This document shows, in pieces, positions 42,531-50,290 of a DNA stretch of 64,000 nt. The notes beneath the pieces were generated by a model. It was not told the origin of the DNA. It worked only from the letters and a program-made list of their open reading frames with translations, and ran no database searches. The number at the start of each line of letters is the position of its first letter. The first letter of the stretch is position 1. The stretch comes from Crossiella cryophila (lineage in GTDB: Bacteria > Actinomycetota > Actinomycetes > Mycobacteriales > Pseudonocardiaceae): contig NZ_JACHMH010000001.1 in the NCBI RefSeq assembly GCF_014204915.1, forward strand, positions 9,771,501-9,835,500. Direction: 5' to 3'. Made by a program: the position numbers and the translations under genes.

Positions 42531-43254
42531 ACTCGGCCGGGGTCTCCAGCGGGGGCAGGTGCCCGCTGCGTGGCAGCTGGATCAGCTGGGCCGAGGGCAC
42601 CACCCCGGCCATGGCACTGGCCAGCGCGGGCGGGATCAGCGCGTCCTCCCGGCCGGTGAGCACCAGCGTCGGCACGGTCACCGCGGCCAGCGTCGCGGTC
42701 GAGTCCGGCCGGGCGGCCATCGCCCGTTGCGCCCAGGCCACGCCCTCGGCGGACTGGCTCGCGATCAGCCTGCGCACCGCCGCGACCACCTTGGGCCGCT
42801 CGGAATGGGTGTACTGGCCGAGCAGGCCCTCGATCACCGTGTCCGGCAGCCAGTCCACGCCCTCGGCCTCGATCCGGGCGGCCATCGCCAGCCGGTTCGC
42901 CCGCTGCTCCGGGGTGTCCGCGACCGCCTTGGTGTCCACCAGCACCAGCCCGGACACCCGTTCCGGCGCGAGCCGCAGCAGTGCCATGGCCACGTAGCCG
43001 CCCATCGAGCAGCCACCCAGCACCACCCGCTCCAGCCCAAGCCCGTCGAGCAGGCCGAGCACATCGCGCGCGATGACCTCCAGTGCCGGGGGTTCCGCGC
43101 CGAGCGGGGTGCGGCCGAGTCCACGCTGGTCAGGGGTGATCACCCGGACCTGCTCGGCCAGCGTCTCGCGCACCGGGTCCCACATGCGGGAATCCAGCGG
43201 GAACGCGTGCAGCAGCACCAGCGGAACGCCTAATCCAGTGTCGTTGACGGGCAC
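42490..43254 (-). CDS. Alpha/beta hydrolase (3-oxoadipate enol-lactonase-like)
   Basis: The protein has 254 residues from the GTG at 43254, which has AGGA upstream and avoids overlap with the divergent gene; a GTG at 43287 is the longer alternative. Oxyanion segment LLHAFPLDSRMW, nucleophile elbow GCSMGG, acid Asp in LTGREDALIPP and catalytic His in GHLPPLETP are all present. General hydrolase of the enol-lactonase/bromoperoxidase group; substrate unknown. It overlaps the HxlR gene by 41 bp at its 3' end. Confidence 0.85.
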   Translation of the reverse strand: MPVNDTGLGVPLVLLHAFPLDSRMWDPVRETLAEQVRVITPDQRGLGRTPLGAEPPALEVIARDVLGLLDGLGLERVVLGGCSMGGYVAMALLRLAPERVSGLVLVDTKAVADTPEQRANRLAMAARIEAEGVDWLPDTVIEGLLGQYTHSERPKVVAAVRRLIASQSAEGVAWAQRAMAARPDSTATLAAVTVPTLVLTGREDALIPPALASAMAGVVPSAQLIQLPRSGHLPPLETPAEFSAAVLAFLRVTG

Positions 43255-43261
43255 GAGTTCA

Positions 43262-43267
43262 TATCCT
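43262..43267 (+). promoter_or_regulatory. Possible -10 box for a leaderless kinase-GNAT mRNA
   Basis: TATCCT lies exactly 7 nt before the GTG at 43275. Read on the other strand, the same bases give GGATAT 6 nt from the divergent hydrolase start at 43254. No good -35 was seen. Confidence 0.4.
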
Positions 43268-43274
43268 GCCTGCT

Positions 43275-45359
43275 GTGACTCCGCCACGCCTGATCGTGCT
43301 GACCGGGATCTCCGCCGCGGGCAAGACCACCGTGGGCAGGCTGCTCGCCGGGTCCTTCGAGCGCGGCGCGTTCGTCGAGGGCGACCAGGTGCGGGAGATG
43401 GTCCGCACCGGCCGGGTCGACATGACCCCCGAGCCCGGCGAGCAGGCCCTAGACCAGCTGCACCTGCGCTACCGGCAGGCCGCGGCGCTGGCCGACTCCT
43501 TCGTCGAGGCCGGGTTCACCGCGGTGGTCGAGGACGTGATCATCGGCGACGGGCTGCGCGCCTTCCTGGCCGCGGTGCGGTCCCCGCTGGTGCACCTGGT
43601 GGTGCTCGCCCCGGCGACCGGCGCGGTGGACGCGCGGGAGAGTGCCAGGGACAAGACCGGCTACGGCGGCGAGTGGACGGTGGAGGTGCTGGACCGCATG
43701 TTCCGCGCGGACACCCCGCGGCTGGGCCTGTGGCTGGACAGTTCGGGCCAGACCCCGGCCGAGACGGTGCGCGAGATCCTGGACCGGCTGCCGGAGAGCC
43801 TGCTGTCCGATCCGCCCGCGCTGATCCGGACCGAACGGCTGCTGCTGCGCCGGGTCCAGGAAGCGGATCTGCCCGCGGTGGTGCAGATCCAGTGCGATCC
43901 GGCCGCCAACGAGTTCAACGCCACGCTGCCCACCCCGGCGCAGGCGGCGGACCTGCTCGCCGGGTGGCTGGGTGAATGGGCCGAACACGGCATCGGCTAC
44001 TGGGCGATCGTGCGCGCCGACACCGGCGAGACCATCGGCCTCGGCGGGCTGTCCGTGCGGCGGATGGCGGGCGAGGACGGGTTCAACCTGTACTACCGCT
44101 TCCGGCCCGGCGCCTGGGGGCAGGGCTACGCCACCGAGATGGCCAGGGCGGCGATGGCCTGGGCGGACCGCGCGGCGCCGGACCGGCCGGTGTTCGTGGT
44201 CACCGTGCCGGAGAACACCGCGGCCAGGCGGGTCGCGGCCAAACTCGGCATGGCGCCGATCGGGGTCACCGACGAGTACGTGCACAAGGGCGAGCCGATC
44301 ATGGCGTTGTTCCGCAGGCCGCGCCCGGCCCCGGACGAACTGCACACCCAACGGCTGTGGCTGCGCCGGGTGCGGCGGGCGGATCTGCCGGTGGTACGGG
44401 AGATCCAGGGCGATCCGGCGACCAACCAGTACAAGGTCGCGCCACCCAGTTCGGCGCAGGTGGCCGGGCAGCTGACCGAATGGCTGGAGAGCTGGGCCGA
44501 GCACGGCATCGGCTACTGGCTGGTCATCCTGGCCGAGACCGGCGAGGTGGTCGGCATCGGCGGGCTGGAGCCGCACGTGCTGCGCGGGCAGCCGGTGCTC
44601 AACCTGTACTACCGGTTCCGGCCCAGCGCCTGGGGCCGCGGCTACGCGCCGGAAATGGCCACCGCGGCCATCGAGTGGGCGGCCACGGCACTGCCGGACC
44701 GGCCGGTGCACGTGGCCACCGCGACCGCGAACGACAACGCGATCAGGGTGGCGGCCAAACTCGGCATGGCCAGGGTCGGCCGCACCGACGAGTACGCGAT
44801 CAAAGGCCTTGCCCTGTACCGGAAACCGCTGCCCGAGCCCGAGGAACTGCACACCGAACGGCTGTGGCTGCACCGGCTCGGCGCCGACGACCTGGCCGGT
44901 TTCGCCGAGATCCAGTCCGACCCGGAGACCAACCGCTTCAGCCGCAAACCGGCCACTCCGGAGGCGGTGGCCGAGTTGCTCGGGCGGATCGTCGAGGACT
45001 GGGTCCGGGACGGCATCAGCTACTGGGCGGTCCGGCTGGCCGACACCGGTGAGCTGCTCGGCTACGGCGGCCTGCGGCACGCCATCGTGGACGGCAGGCC
45101 GTCGCTGAACCTGGCCTACCGCTTCCGCCCGTCGGCCTGGGGCAAGGGCTACGCGCCGGAAATGGCCAGGGCCGCGGTGGACTGGGCGCGGCGGGCCCGG
45201 CCGGAGCTGCCGGTCAGCGTGGTCACCCACTTCGACAACACCGCGTCCATCCGGGTCGCCGAGAAGCTCGGCTTCGTGCTGGTCGGCAGCACCGAGTACG
45301 GCGGCCAGGGCGTCTCGGCGCTCTACCGCGACCCGGCCGTCAGGACGCCGGAAGGCTGA
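43275..45359 (+). CDS. P-loop kinase fused to three tandem GNAT acetyltransferase domains
   Basis: The protein has 694 residues. Residues 1-180 form a small-molecule kinase-like P-loop domain (Walker A GISAAGKTT at 11-19, VVEDVIIGDGLRAFL), of the AAA_33/chloramphenicol-phosphotransferase-like kind. Three GNAT domains of the RimJ-like class follow, starting near residues 183, 354 and 523. Each opens with the pattern L-x-T-[EQ]-R-L-x-L-[RH]-R. Each keeps the acetyl-CoA pyrophosphate loop: GAWGQGYATEMA, SAWGRGYAPEMA, SAWGKGYAPEMA. Each ends with the N-x-A...VAxKLG helix. All four modules look intact. Probably cytoplasmic, with a leaderless start. Substrates are unknown; antibiotic or tRNA/peptide modification are only possibilities. 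Confidence 0.88.
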   Translation: MTPPRLIVLTGISAAGKTTVGRLLAGSFERGAFVEGDQVREMVRTGRVDMTPEPGEQALDQLHLRYRQAAALADSFVEAGFTAVVEDVIIGDGLRAFLAAVRSPLVHLVVLAPATGAVDARESARDKTGYGGEWTVEVLDRMFRADTPRLGLWLDSSGQTPAETVREILDRLPESLLSDPPALIRTERLLLRRVQEADLPAVVQIQCDPAANEFNATLPTPAQAADLLAGWLGEWAEHGIGYWAIVRADTGETIGLGGLSVRRMAGEDGFNLYYRFRPGAWGQGYATEMARAAMAWADRAAPDRPVFVVTVPENTAARRVAAKLGMAPIGVTDEYVHKGEPIMALFRRPRPAPDELHTQRLWLRRVRRADLPVVREIQGDPATNQYKVAPPSSAQVAGQLTEWLESWAEHGIGYWLVILAETGEVVGIGGLEPHVLRGQPVLNLYYRFRPSAWGRGYAPEMATAAIEWAATALPDRPVHVATATANDNAIRVAAKLGMARVGRTDEYAIKGLALYRKPLPEPEELHTERLWLHRLGADDLAGFAEIQSDPETNRFSRKPATPEAVAELLGRIVEDWVRDGISYWAVRLADTGELLGYGGLRHAIVDGRPSLNLAYRFRPSAWGKGYAPEMARAAVDWARRARPELPVSVVTHFDNTASIRVAEKLGFVLVGSTEYGGQGVSALYRDPAVRTPEG

Positions 45360-46023
45360 CCCGCCGCGGCAACGGCGTGGCCAGCTCCGGCGCGACCGCC
45401 CGGACCACCTCGTCCAGCACCACGTCCGCGTAGCCCACCAGCAGGTGCTTGGCCCCCGGCACGGCCACCACCCGCGCCTGGGTCAGCGGCGCGAACCGGG
45501 TCCGGGCCTGCTCGGGCCGCAGGTTGTCGTCGTGCTCGGGCACCAGGCAGGTCACCGGCAATCCCGAGGCCCGCCACCGGTCCAGCTCCGCCGCCGCGCT
45601 CCACCGCAACGGCGGCGCGACCAGCACCGCCCCGCGCACCGCCGGGTGCAACCCGTGCCGCAGCGCCAGATCGGTGCCGAAGGACCAGCCCAGCAGCCAC
45701 ACCTCGGGCAGTCCCCTGGCCTGGGTGAACTCCAGCGCCGCGGTCAGATCCCGGCCTTCGCCGTCGCACCGCTCGAAGACGCCCTCGCTGCATCCGGCCT
45801 CGCTCGCGGTGCCCCTGGTGTTGAACCGCAGCACGGCGAACCCGGCCAGCGCGGGCAGTCGCCAGGCGGCCTTGCGCAGCAGGTGCGAGTCCATCATGCC
45901 GCCGTGCGTTGGCAGCGGGTGCAGGCAGACCAGGGTCGCCCGCGGCGGGCGGTCCACCGGCAGCGCGAGTTCGCCGACCAGGGCCAGGCCGTCGGCGGTA
46001 CGCAGGGTGAGCGGTTCGCGCAT
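45340..46023 (-). CDS. Alpha/beta hydrolase (dienelactone-hydrolase-like)
   Basis: The protein has 227 residues from the ATG at 46023. MREPLTLRTADGLALVGELALP, then LVCLHPLPTHGGMM, FNTRGTASEAGCSEG, nucleophile elbow GWSFGTD and a late KHLLVGYAD with the catalytic His. A longer start at 46119 would overlap the gene upstream by 49 bp. It is 47 bp downstream of a zinc-finger-like gene on the same strand, and likely in an operon with it. The 3' end overlaps the kinase-GNAT gene by 20 bp. Substrate unknown. Confidence 0.8.
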   Translation of the reverse strand: MREPLTLRTADGLALVGELALPVDRPPRATLVCLHPLPTHGGMMDSHLLRKAAWRLPALAGFAVLRFNTRGTASEAGCSEGVFERCDGEGRDLTAALEFTQARGLPEVWLLGWSFGTDLALRHGLHPAVRGAVLVAPPLRWSAAAELDRWRASGLPVTCLVPEHDDNLRPEQARTRFAPLTQARVVAVPGAKHLLVGYADVVLDEVVRAVAPELATPLPRRVSLPAS

Positions 46024-46070
46024 CGCGGGCAGCACGGTGTTCGCCCGGATCTCGACGCCGTCCGCCCCGG

Positions 46071-46367
46071 TCAAGACCACCGCCGGGTCGGTCCGCGGCG
46101 CGACCGCGCGCCCCAGCACCCGTTGTGCCAGTGCCGCCGGTCCGTGGCCGAGCCAAGATCGTCCGCGGGCCAGGCCACCACGTGCGCCACCCCTGGCCGG
46201 ATCTCGTGGTCGCAGCCGGGACAGCGGTACATCTTCGTGGTCTGCGCGCCGGGAACCGAGCGGACGATCCAGTCGCCGTCGGGACCGGACTCGGTGCGGG
46301 CATCACCCAGTCCGCCGCCGAGCGGTCGATGACCGTCGGCGTCATGGGTTCGGTTACGGCGAGGCAC
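46071..46367 (-). CDS. Conserved small actinobacterial protein with CxxC (so-called ATP/GTP-binding protein)
   Basis: The protein has 98 residues from a GTG at 46367. The conserved core is DWIVRSVPGAQTTKMYRCPGCDHEIRPGVAHVVAWPADDLG followed by RRHWHNGCW. Cysteines in CPGC plus the later His/Cys (HWHNGC) look like a treble-clef or zinc-binding site. Proteins like this are often labelled ATP/GTP-binding in actinobacterial genomes, but no nucleotide-binding motif is visible here. Function unknown. Upstream of the hydrolase gene and probably cotranscribed. Confidence 0.75.
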   Translation of the reverse strand: MPRRNRTHDADGHRPLGGGLGDARTESGPDGDWIVRSVPGAQTTKMYRCPGCDHEIRPGVAHVVAWPADDLGSATDRRHWHNGCWGARSRRGPTRRWS

Positions 46368-46406
46368 GAGAAAACACGGTAACCCGGACGGATCCGCGGG
46401 GCGCGG

Positions 46407-46946
46407 TCAGACCTCGGTGGCGATCCGCGGCCACAGCTCGCCGGGGTGCTCGGCCAGCGGCAGCCACAGGTTGGGCTGCCAGTCCCGGCACCGGTCCCCC
46501 GCCTCCGGGTGCCACGGCCAGTGCCCGTGCCGATCCGGCCAGATCACCTGCAGGAACGGCGGGGTCCGCTGCCGGTAGAAGCCGACCGCGGTGCCGAAGA
46601 GCCCGTCGTTCCAGCTCGCGTCGGCCGCCCGCAGCAACACCGGCTGGTCGGCCAGCACATCGGTCAGCTCGTCGCCGTCGCACAGCACGCCGCCACCGGG
46701 GATCCGGTCGGCGAGTTCGTTGAGCCAGGTCATCATGTCCGGTCCGCGCAGCCCGAACATGGCGATCTCCGGCTGCCGGAAGGAGTGCCACAACCCGTAG
46801 CTGAACGCCCAGCCCGGCTCGTCCACGATGCCGACCACACCCCACCGGTGCCTGCGCACGGTGCCGATCTCCCGTCGCCACCGCTGGTCCTGGCGGGCGT
46901 CCGGCGGCTCGCAGATCAGGCAGGCGCACTCGGTTGTCCTCGGCAC
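46407..46946 (-). CDS. DUF4262-domain protein
   Basis: The protein has 179 residues from a GTG at 46946. It has the DUF4262 pattern: CACLICEPP near the start, RRHRWGVVGIVDEPGWAFSYGLWHSFRQPEIAMFGL, a middle LCDGDELTDVLADQPVLLRAAD, and FYRQRTPPFLQVIWPDRHGHWPW. No catalytic role is established for this family. It is a single gene, divergent from the zinc-ribbon gene at 46984. Confidence 0.75.
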   Translation of the reverse strand: MPRTTECACLICEPPDARQDQRWRREIGTVRRHRWGVVGIVDEPGWAFSYGLWHSFRQPEIAMFGLRGPDMMTWLNELADRIPGGGVLCDGDELTDVLADQPVLLRAADASWNDGLFGTAVGFYRQRTPPFLQVIWPDRHGHWPWHPEAGDRCRDWQPNLWLPLAEHPGELWPRIATEV

Positions 46947-46983
46947 AGCCCGACGGTAACCGCCGATGCCGCACAATGGCGGC

Positions 46984-47202
46984 ATGCCGCGTTATGAGTT
47001 CCGCTGCCGCGAGTGCGGCGACACCTTCGAGCTGTCCCGCCCGATGAGCGCCTCCAGCGACCCGGCGACCTGCCCCGGCGGCCACACCGACACGGTGAAG
47101 CTGCTGACCACCCTCGGCATGACCGGCCGCGGCGGCAGCGCGCCCGCGCCGGCCGGTGGTGGCGGTGGCGGGGGTTGCTGCGGTGGCGGCTGCTGCGGCT
47201 GA
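46984..47202 (+). CDS. FmdB-type zinc-ribbon protein with Gly/Cys-rich tail
   Basis: The protein has 72 residues. It starts MPRYEFRCRECGDTFELSRPM, the FmdB-family zinc ribbon with its first CxxC; a later CPGGH supplies further ligands. The last 15 residues are Gly runs with two CC pairs. FmdB-like proteins are of uncertain regulatory role. Confidence 0.8.
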   Translation: MPRYEFRCRECGDTFELSRPMSASSDPATCPGGHTDTVKLLTTLGMTGRGGSAPAPAGGGGGGGCCGGGCCG

Positions 47203-47348
47203 GCACCGCCTGACCGCCGGCTGCCCCGAGCACGCGGCCCGGCTGCCCTGACCGGGTGGCACCGCCCACCCGAACCGGCGACCGCGCTACCCAGCAGGCC
47301 CCGGACCGGCTAACCAGGAGGGCACGCCCGGCAGCTCGGAGGAAACAC

Positions 47349-47591
47349 ATGCTCAGGCCACTGGCCCTCGTTCTCACCTCGGCGATCGTCGGCGCCACCC
47401 TGGCCGGACCGGCGGCCACCGCGCACGCCGACGCCGAGGAGTGCGTGTCCTACGCGATGAGCGAGGCCGACGCAGGCATCCTGCTCGCCGACCTGGCCTG
47501 CGCCGCGGTCACCTTCCTGGACTGCTACCGGGTCTTCCGCGCCGAGTACGGCCCGCAGCTGTGGGCGATGACCGCCTGCGAGCTGCGCTGA
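47349..47591 (+). CDS. Small secreted four-cysteine protein
   Basis: The protein has 80 residues. The ATG at 47349 has GGAGG upstream. Signal peptide MLRPLALVLTSAIVGATLAGPAATAHA, then about 52 mature residues with four cysteines (EECVSYAM, LACAAV, LDCYRVF, TACELR), which could form two disulfides. No known family was recognised. Confidence 0.7.
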   Translation: MLRPLALVLTSAIVGATLAGPAATAHADAEECVSYAMSEADAGILLADLACAAVTFLDCYRVFRAEYGPQLWAMTACELR

Positions 47592-47654
47592 CACTGTCCT
47601 CCTGACGGTCTCCTCCGGCTGGCCCCTTGCGCCGCGCTCGCCCTGCTCCTAGCG

Positions 47655-47668
47655 TTGCAAACGCTTAC
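47655..47668. promoter_or_regulatory. LacI-type operator-like site upstream of GH28 gene
   Basis: TTGCAAACGCTTAC resembles the LacI/CcpA-family palindrome TTGCAANCGNTTGCAA with one clear mismatch. It lies 79 bp upstream of the GH28 ATG. The cognate regulator is not in the window. Confidence 0.5.
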
Positions 47669-47747
47669 ATTTTGACCGCCGCCTCTTCGCAGCAGCCCCT
47701 GCGCCGCCACGCGGGTCAGTGGAACCGCACCGAGGAGGACCCCGCTC

Positions 47748-49244
47748 ATGAACCGATCCTGGCGATCCCGCCTGCTCGTCCTGGGCACCGCGGGCGCCAC
47801 CGTGCTGGCCATGGCGACCCCCGCCCTGGCCGCGCCGGAGGCCACCTTCAACATCAGGGACTACGGCGCCAAGGGGGATGGCAAGGCCATCGACTCGCCC
47901 GCCATCGACAAGGCGATCACCGCGGCCAGTGCCGCCGGTGGCGGTGTGGTCGAGGTGCCCTCGGGCACCTACCTGTCCCGGTCCATCCACCTCAAGAGCA
48001 ACATCACCATCAACCTGGCCGCCGGGTCGAAGATCATCGCGGCCGGCAGTGGCATGGACAAGCCGGAGCCCAACGAGTTCGACGACTACCAGGACTTCGG
48101 GCACAGCCACTTCCGCAACGCCCTGCTCTGGGGCGAGAACGTCTCCAACATCCACTTCACCGGGACCGGCACCATCGACGGTGACAACAAGCTGGACACC
48201 AGCAACAACCCGGGTTCCGGCATCGCGGACAAGGCGATCTCGCTGAAGTTCTGCAAGAACGTGACGCTGACCGGCATCACCATGCGCCAGGGCGGGCACT
48301 TCGCGGTGCTGGCCAACGGGTGCGACGGGATGAAGTTCAGCAACGTCAAGATCCTCACCTCCGAGGACCGGGACGGGATCAACATCATCAACAGCTCGAA
48401 CGTGGAGGTCGCCGACTCCATCGTGGAGGCCAGTGACGACGCGGTGGTCTTCAAGAGCGACTACGCCCTCGGCAAGACCTTCGTCAGCCAGAACAACGTG
48501 GTGCGCGATTCCACCATCAAGTCCACCGAGAACAACGCGCTCCAGTTCGGCTCGGAGACCTGCGGGAACTTCCGCAACATCCGGTTCAGCAACCTCAAGG
48601 TCACCGGCGCGGGCAAGGCCGGGCTGGGCATCGTGTCCATGGACGGCTCGGTGATCGAGGACATCCACTACAACAACATCACCCTGACCCGCACCACCAC
48701 GCCGATCTTCCTGCACGTCGGCAAGCGCTCGCGCTGCCCAGGCAAGCCGCCTGCCGGCAAGATCCGCGACATCCACTTCACCGACATCACCGGCACCAGC
48801 CTGACCTCGCCGACCACCGTGCCGGGCGGCCCCGAGCACACCAGCACGATCAGCGGCCGCACCGACTCGATGATCGAGGACGTCACCTTCACCAACGTCA
48901 AGCTCAACGTGCCAGGCAACCACCCGGCCTCCGACGCCAACCGGGTGCCGCCGGAGAACAGCACCGAGTACCCGCCGCGGATCTTCGGCGTGCGGCCCTC
49001 CTTCGGCTTCTGGATCCGGCACGCCAAGGACATCAAGTTCGTCGGCAGCACCTTCGAGTTCGAGAAGAACGACGGGCGGCCCGCGTTCCTGACCAACGAC
49101 ACCACCGGCGTCACCATCAACGGCGTCAAGGTCGAACGCAGCACCGGGCCCTACGACGTGACCTTCCAGAAGAGCAGCGGCCAGTCGGTGACCGGCAGCT
49201 CCACCACCACGGGCGCGGAACTGCGCACCCGCACGCAGAACTGA
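47748..49244 (+). CDS. Secreted GH28-type polygalacturonase-like glycosidase
   Basis: The protein has 498 residues. The ATG follows GAGGA. Signal peptide MNRSWRSRLLVLGTAGATVLAMATPALAA is followed by a right-handed beta-helix: FNIRDYGAKGDGKAIDSPAIDKAI is the common opening of pectate-lyase-3/GH28 proteins, with repeated coil rungs and the region SEDRDGINIINSSNVEVADSIVEASDDAVVFKSD containing the aspartates expected of GH28 (DGI, DDA). It should hydrolyse galacturonan or a related polysaccharide outside the cell. The exact substrate is not resolved. A LacI-like site lies upstream. Confidence 0.85.
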   Translation: MNRSWRSRLLVLGTAGATVLAMATPALAAPEATFNIRDYGAKGDGKAIDSPAIDKAITAASAAGGGVVEVPSGTYLSRSIHLKSNITINLAAGSKIIAAGSGMDKPEPNEFDDYQDFGHSHFRNALLWGENVSNIHFTGTGTIDGDNKLDTSNNPGSGIADKAISLKFCKNVTLTGITMRQGGHFAVLANGCDGMKFSNVKILTSEDRDGINIINSSNVEVADSIVEASDDAVVFKSDYALGKTFVSQNNVVRDSTIKSTENNALQFGSETCGNFRNIRFSNLKVTGAGKAGLGIVSMDGSVIEDIHYNNITLTRTTTPIFLHVGKRSRCPGKPPAGKIRDIHFTDITGTSLTSPTTVPGGPEHTSTISGRTDSMIEDVTFTNVKLNVPGNHPASDANRVPPENSTEYPPRIFGVRPSFGFWIRHAKDIKFVGSTFEFEKNDGRPAFLTNDTTGVTINGVKVERSTGPYDVTFQKSSGQSVTGSSTTTGAELRTRTQN

Positions 49245-49246
49245 CC

Positions 49247-50266
49247 TCAGTCGGTGTCGCTCGCGGCCAGGACGGCCACCGTGCCGTCCGGCCGCGCAGC
49301 CAGCACGCCGAGGTCCCAGGCCACCTGGTAGAACCACGGCCCGGTCACGTCGAACTCCAGCCATTCACAACGCGCCTCGCCCGGCCGGTCCACCCCGGCC
49401 AGGCCGGCGATGGCCCGGCGGGCGTGCAGCCGGGCGTAGGCGCGGCTGGTGTCGGAGCTGTAGGCGCCGTCGAAGCGCATCCGGCTGAAGAGGACCCAGT
49501 ACGCCTCGGTCAGCGTCATCCGGCTGACCCGCACCTGCTCGGCCCCGGCCAGGCAGTCCAGCGGCAGGCTGGTCAGCAGGTCCGGCTGCCAGGGCGCGCT
49601 GAGCCGGAACAGGCCGCTCTCCACGTGGCCGCCCGCCGGGCCGACCCAGTGCTGGAAGCCCGCCTCGACCTCGGCCGCGTCCCAGGGCAGGCGCTCGACC
49701 TCGGTGCTCGGCTCGGTCCCGCCCTGGTCCGGCCACAGCGGCAGGGCACGATAGAGGTCGCCGCTCTCCTCGCCCAGCTCGAACTCGGCCAGCTTCAGCG
49801 GCAGTTCGCCCAGCGGGTGCGCGCCGTGCAACTGCTCGGCGTAGGCCACCGCCTCCGGCACCCCGGTCAGGTCGCCGTGCCGCAGCACCGTCTCGTGCAG
49901 CAGGCAGGCCAGCACCTCATCCGTCGGCCCGGCGTCGGCGAAGAAGGCGTCCAGGTTCTCCAGCGGCTGCCCCTCGGCGAGCAGCGCCGCGGCCCTGCGC
50001 TTCTGGCCGAGCGGCACCCGGTCGTCCCCGGCCAGCTGGAGCGCGGCCACCACGCTGAACGCGCCGGGACGGGCGGCCAGTGCGGCGATGACACCCCACA
50101 GCACCTGCTCCGCCGCCCGGCCCTGCGCCGCCAGCAGCGCCTCGCCCAGGTGCAGCAGCTCGTCGATCCGGCCCGCATCGGCCCAGCCCCGCACGAGGTC
50201 CAGTTCCTCGTCGCAGCGCTTGGCGGTGCGCAGCCTGCTGATCAGCTCGTCGATCGTGGCCTCCAC
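49247..50266 (-). CDS. Uncharacterised protein (possibly DUF6183-like)
   Basis: The protein has 339 residues from a GTG at 50266. The N-terminal half is alpha-helical, rich in Leu/Ala/Glu (ISRLRTAKRCDEELDLVRGWADAGRIDELLHLGEALL). The C-terminal half is mixed (WQPDLLTSLPLDCL, RMTLTEAYWVLFSRMRFDGAYSSD...). No signal peptide or membrane segment. Similarity to DUF6183 is recalled only loosely and has low weight. It ends 3 bp from the convergent GH28 gene stop; no functional link is implied. Confidence 0.65.
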   Translation of the reverse strand: MEATIDELISRLRTAKRCDEELDLVRGWADAGRIDELLHLGEALLAAQGRAAEQVLWGVIAALAARPGAFSVVAALQLAGDDRVPLGQKRRAAALLAEGQPLENLDAFFADAGPTDEVLACLLHETVLRHGDLTGVPEAVAYAEQLHGAHPLGELPLKLAEFELGEESGDLYRALPLWPDQGGTEPSTEVERLPWDAAEVEAGFQHWVGPAGGHVESGLFRLSAPWQPDLLTSLPLDCLAGAEQVRVSRMTLTEAYWVLFSRMRFDGAYSSDTSRAYARLHARRAIAGLAGVDRPGEARCEWLEFDVTGPWFYQVAWDLGVLAARPDGTVAVLAASDTD

Positions 50267-50290
50267 GATCCCTCAGGCTACCCAGCCCGC

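Noticed and set aside
46024-46119. Upstream extension of the dienelactone-hydrolase-like gene
   Set aside because: It would overlap the conserved small CxxC protein gene by 49 bp; the ATG at 46023 gives a normal family N-terminus.
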